DNA of 64,000 nucleotides from Mycobacterium sp. AZCC_0083 (GTDB taxonomy: Bacteria; Actinomycetota; Actinomycetes; Mycobacteriales; Mycobacteriaceae). The position numbers and the translations under genes were made by a program. Numbering within the stretch: the stretch's first letter is position 1; each line of letters begins with the position of its first letter. The notes under the pieces were generated by a model. That model had not been told where the DNA came from and did no database searches. It saw only the letters and a list, made by a program, of their open reading frames with translations. Location of the stretch: contig NZ_JACHGP010000003.1 in the NCBI RefSeq assembly GCF_014202335.1, positions 310,001-374,000 on the forward strand. Direction: 5' to 3'. Shown in pieces: positions 61,630-64,000 of this stretch.

Positions 61630-63714
61630 CTACAGATCGGTCACGCCGAAATGCTCGAAGAGGTCGGTGCCCGGCCAATTCCCCGCGTCGCGGATCGCGT
61701 GCAGCTCGTGCGACACCCAATCCAGCTGTGCCCCACCGAAACCGTCGCCTTCCGTGTTCGTCGCCAACAGCACGCCGAACGCCATCCCGTCCTCCATGAC
61801 CCCAGAGATCGATTCGGCACCGCCCGTCCCACCGTTGTGCGCGTAGTAGGTGTGGCCGTCGACCTCGGCGGTGTTCCACCCGCGGAGGTTCGTCCCGTTC
61901 GTGCCAGGCAAGTGCTGCCAAGCGGGTTTGAAGCTCCACATGTCCTTCAGCCCGTCTTTGGTCAACAGCTCGGGCCCCTGCGCGCCACGCTTGAACGACG
62001 AGCAGAACCGGGTGATGTCGATGATGGACATGGCCAGCGCCCCGTGGGCGTCGAAGGTGTGCCCATCGCCCTCGTAGGGCGGATACACCAAGGGCCTCGG
62101 GGCCCCTGGCGCGGGATTGACGTGGGCCCAGGCATCGATGGGTGTCGGGCGCGCAGTGTGATAGAGCAGCTCGCCGTTCTCGCCAGGTTTGACGCTGCCG
62201 ATCTGAATGCGCTGCGCGGGCACGCCCAGCGAGCCGAAGATGCTGTCGCGCACGAACGTTAGATACGGGACACCGGCGACGGCCTCGAGCACGCGGCCAA
62301 GGACGACGAACGCCATGTTTGCATACGCGCAGATCTCCCCGGGCTTGACCGTGCCGTCGAACGCGTCGGCATCGCGCTGTGCCATGTAGGACATCGACTG
62401 CGCCTTCGTGATCGGATGATGCACCGTCGCACCAGGAATGGTGGCCTTGATCAGCGCATCGATCTCCGGATCACTCTGGTTGGCACCGAATCCGCCGAAG
62501 CCCGTCACCATGCTGAGCAGGTGGTCCAGCGTCAGCTTGCGGAAGCGCGGGTCTGAGGGCTCGTCGCCGGTGAAGTTCCTCCACGGCGTCGACGACCCCT
62601 TCAGGATGTCGTACACCTTCGTGTTCACGCCGTCCGGTTGGAAGGCCGGGTGCAGATTCTGGACGAGCAACATGATCGCCGTAGCGGTGATCGCCTTCGT
62701 GGTGGAGCCGATCTCGCAGAGGTCGGTCGCCTTGGCGGTCGGGAAGTCGTCCTCGGCCCACGTGTATGCGCGGCCATACCCGAGGCGGCCCTTGTCGGCG
62801 GCGGCGAACTGCATCACGCGGATCCCGCGCTGCACCATGAAGTCCTTGATGTAATCGTCGATCGCGCTGAACGGGTTCGCTACACCCGCGCCAAACGGGT
62901 TGGCGGACTTGCGAAACGTCCAGTCCGGCAATTTGGCGTCCGGCTTGGCGAAGACGACGTCGTACACACTCACGCCGCCCATCTCGCCTGCGCTGATCCT
63001 CAGCGGCACATTGCCCTTCTTCTCCTCCGCCTCGACCCGCTGTGCGGTGTCGTGCGCGACCATTCCGAACGTGTGAACCTGGTCGAACGCCGGGTCGTCC
63101 CAGAGCATGATCCGCTGTGGCGGGTCACTGACCAGAAACGTGTTCAGCAGCCGTGCACGATGTGGCCGCATCACTTGCACCGCCTCGTTGAGGCGATCCT
63201 GACGGTCAACCTCGAACCACTGCAGCGGAGCCCGCTGCGGATCGCTCGGCATCCACAGAGCCCGGACGAACGTATCGGCGCCGTCACGCACGGCGATCAG
63301 GCCGGCGCACGAGTTGCCTGCCCGCATCTTGATGCCCGCCTCGCCGTTGTCGGCGAGCAGATTCCCCGGGTCGAACCAGAGCTTCGTCCATGGTCCGACG
63401 ACCGAGGCCTTGATGCCAGGCTCGAACACGACCAGGACGCGGCACACCGACCGCGACTCGCCGACCCCCGTCACGAGGGTCGGGTGGGTGCCCTTCTTGG
63501 CAGCGTCCGCGATCACGTGATCGAGCTTCGCGATGTCACAAATGACGACGGTTTGCACTGGACCCGATGCCTGAACCCATACGGCGGCGAAGCTCGGGTC
63601 AGCGGCCGCGCCATGCATGGAAATGGACCGCAACCGCCAGCCGTGCCCGAGTTTTGCATTCTGCTCGGCCGTTTGCAGCTGCTCGTTCTTCGCTAGATAC
63701 CACTCGATCATCAT
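61630..63714 (-). CDS. polyglycine-hydrolase-like serine hydrolase (BTRD1-type repeats plus beta-lactamase/D-Ala carboxypeptidase domain)
   Basis: About 694 residues from ATG 63714; a GTG at 63825 and ATG at 63774 in frame are alternatives. The GGGGGGA just upstream supports 63714 or 63711. The N-terminal half has a repeat of the type WRLRSISMHG...FAAVWVQASGP...HPTLVTGVG, which is characteristic of BTRD1 tandem repeats that precede beta-lactamase-fold domains in polyglycine hydrolases. The C-terminal half has IGSTTK (SxxK nucleophile and base), CAYANM (YxN) and AHNGGTGG (H/KxG), the active site of class C-type serine hydrolases. No signal peptide is evident. The substrate is uncertain. Confidence 0.82.
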   Translation of the reverse strand: MMIEWYLAKNEQLQTAEQNAKLGHGWRLRSISMHGAAADPSFAAVWVQASGPVQTVVICDIAKLDHVIADAAKKGTHPTLVTGVGESRSVCRVLVVFEPGIKASVVGPWTKLWFDPGNLLADNGEAGIKMRAGNSCAGLIAVRDGADTFVRALWMPSDPQRAPLQWFEVDRQDRLNEAVQVMRPHRARLLNTFLVSDPPQRIMLWDDPAFDQVHTFGMVAHDTAQRVEAEEKKGNVPLRISAGEMGGVSVYDVVFAKPDAKLPDWTFRKSANPFGAGVANPFSAIDDYIKDFMVQRGIRVMQFAAADKGRLGYGRAYTWAEDDFPTAKATDLCEIGSTTKAITATAIMLLVQNLHPAFQPDGVNTKVYDILKGSSTPWRNFTGDEPSDPRFRKLTLDHLLSMVTGFGGFGANQSDPEIDALIKATIPGATVHHPITKAQSMSYMAQRDADAFDGTVKPGEICAYANMAFVVLGRVLEAVAGVPYLTFVRDSIFGSLGVPAQRIQIGSVKPGENGELLYHTARPTPIDAWAHVNPAPGAPRPLVYPPYEGDGHTFDAHGALAMSIIDITRFCSSFKRGAQGPELLTKDGLKDMWSFKPAWQHLPGTNGTNLRGWNTAEVDGHTYYAHNGGTGGAESISGVMEDGMAFGVLLATNTEGDGFGGAQLDWVSHELHAIRDAGNWPGTDLFEHFGVTDL

Positions 63715-64000
63715 GTCCCCCCAGGGAATTGAGTGCTGCACCTGCTCACTGAGCGCGGCAATTAGCACTTGCATTGATTGGAAGGGAATCACTCTGCGAT
63801 TCCCCAACGGCGACCGCCGAACCACTACCTCGCTGACGACATCTAGCCATGTCGAGGTCTCCTTGGTTCGTCCCCGTACCGGAGCGCTGACTGCTCTGGT
63901 AGGCGTTGACGCTATTGGTGCAAGGTCCGCGCAGAATCAGGCGTTTCCCCATGGTTGACGCGCGGCGCGGGCGTCGATGGCCAGGGCTATGCGCTGGGCG
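63715..64000. other. upstream region of the serine hydrolase and window edge
   Basis: No convincing gene. It holds possible longer 5' extensions of the hydrolase frame (to 63825), the short minus-strand ORF 63746-63952 that begins MGKRLILRGPCTNS and overlaps it, and repeat copy 2. The last 40 bases are GC-rich with nothing recognisable. Confidence 0.5.
63911..63963. repeat. direct repeat copy 2 near the window end
   Basis: CTATTGGTGCAAGGTCCGCG... to ...GTTTCCCCATGG. Matches 61555-61604 over about 45 bases with a few differences. Both copies contain an ATG on the minus strand followed by GGGAAA (MGK). Confidence 0.6.

Overview
The window is a GC-rich actinobacterial chromosome segment, almost certainly from a fast-growing Mycobacterium (Mycolicibacterium type). 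The backbone matches the M. tuberculosis H37Rv block Rv0421c-Rv0441c as I remember it, in opposite orientation: Rv0441c-like, groEL2, SDR (Rv0439c), moeA2, psd, pssA, CDC48-like ATPase (Rv0435c), LON-domain protein (Rv0434), ybdK (Rv0433), sodC, virR (Rv0431), DUF3263 protein (Rv0430), def, GNAT (Rv0428c), xthA, thiC, thiD and the Rv0421c hydrolase. CIRCE operators before groEL, a TPP riboswitch before thiC, an F420-type oxidoreductase, a VapBC pair, Mrp antiporter genes and ESX-type proteins all fit this assignment.

Layout. 1-900: the 3' end of a dimethylformamidase-like gene, a PPOX-like gene and a shared terminator. 903-2704: groEL2 with two CIRCE boxes. 2709-14138: an accessory block (TetR/SDR pair with twin operators, cupin, UvrA-like protein, two-motif deacetylase, helicase, peptidase E, GNAT, HAD phosphatase, two PH-domain membrane proteins). 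14161-20129: a tight run SDR, moeA2, psd, pssA, AAA ATPase (phosphatidylethanolamine synthesis in the middle). 20138-35586: a second accessory block (hydrolase, methyltransferases, VapBC, SRPBCC, FAD monooxygenase divergent from a large LuxR regulator, seven-function Mrp Na+/H+ antiporter operon, minimal zincin). 35583-41337: conserved envelope, redox and housekeeping genes. 41352-44101: an acyltransferase with an apparent frameshift, and a 14-TM exporter.

44236-48103: riboswitch-controlled thiC-thiD with a hydrolase and a PYQQ-repeat membrane protein in one translationally coupled run. 48129-54829: Baeyer-Villiger monooxygenase, Tat-exported deacetylase, amino acid permease, MarR-controlled LLM oxidoreductase and uracil/xanthine permease. 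54816-56550: a secreted two-repeat Cys protein and an isopenicillin-N-synthase-like oxygenase.

The most unusual part is 56509-59970. A four-gene ESX-type cassette (EspC/DUF2563-like helical protein, 386-aa effector-like protein with a glycine-zipper C-terminus, LpqN-like protein, membrane protein) lies between two diverged copies of the 3' end of the oxygenase gene, next to a broken 13E12-type HNH endonuclease remnant. The last part (60067-64000) holds an alpha/beta-hydrolase-adenylate cyclase fusion, a small Gly-rich ORF and a polyglycine-hydrolase-like serine hydrolase between two short direct repeats. Several start codons sit 6-9 nt after a TANNNT box, which suggests leaderless mRNAs. I saw no tRNA, rRNA, CRISPR array or intact insertion sequence.
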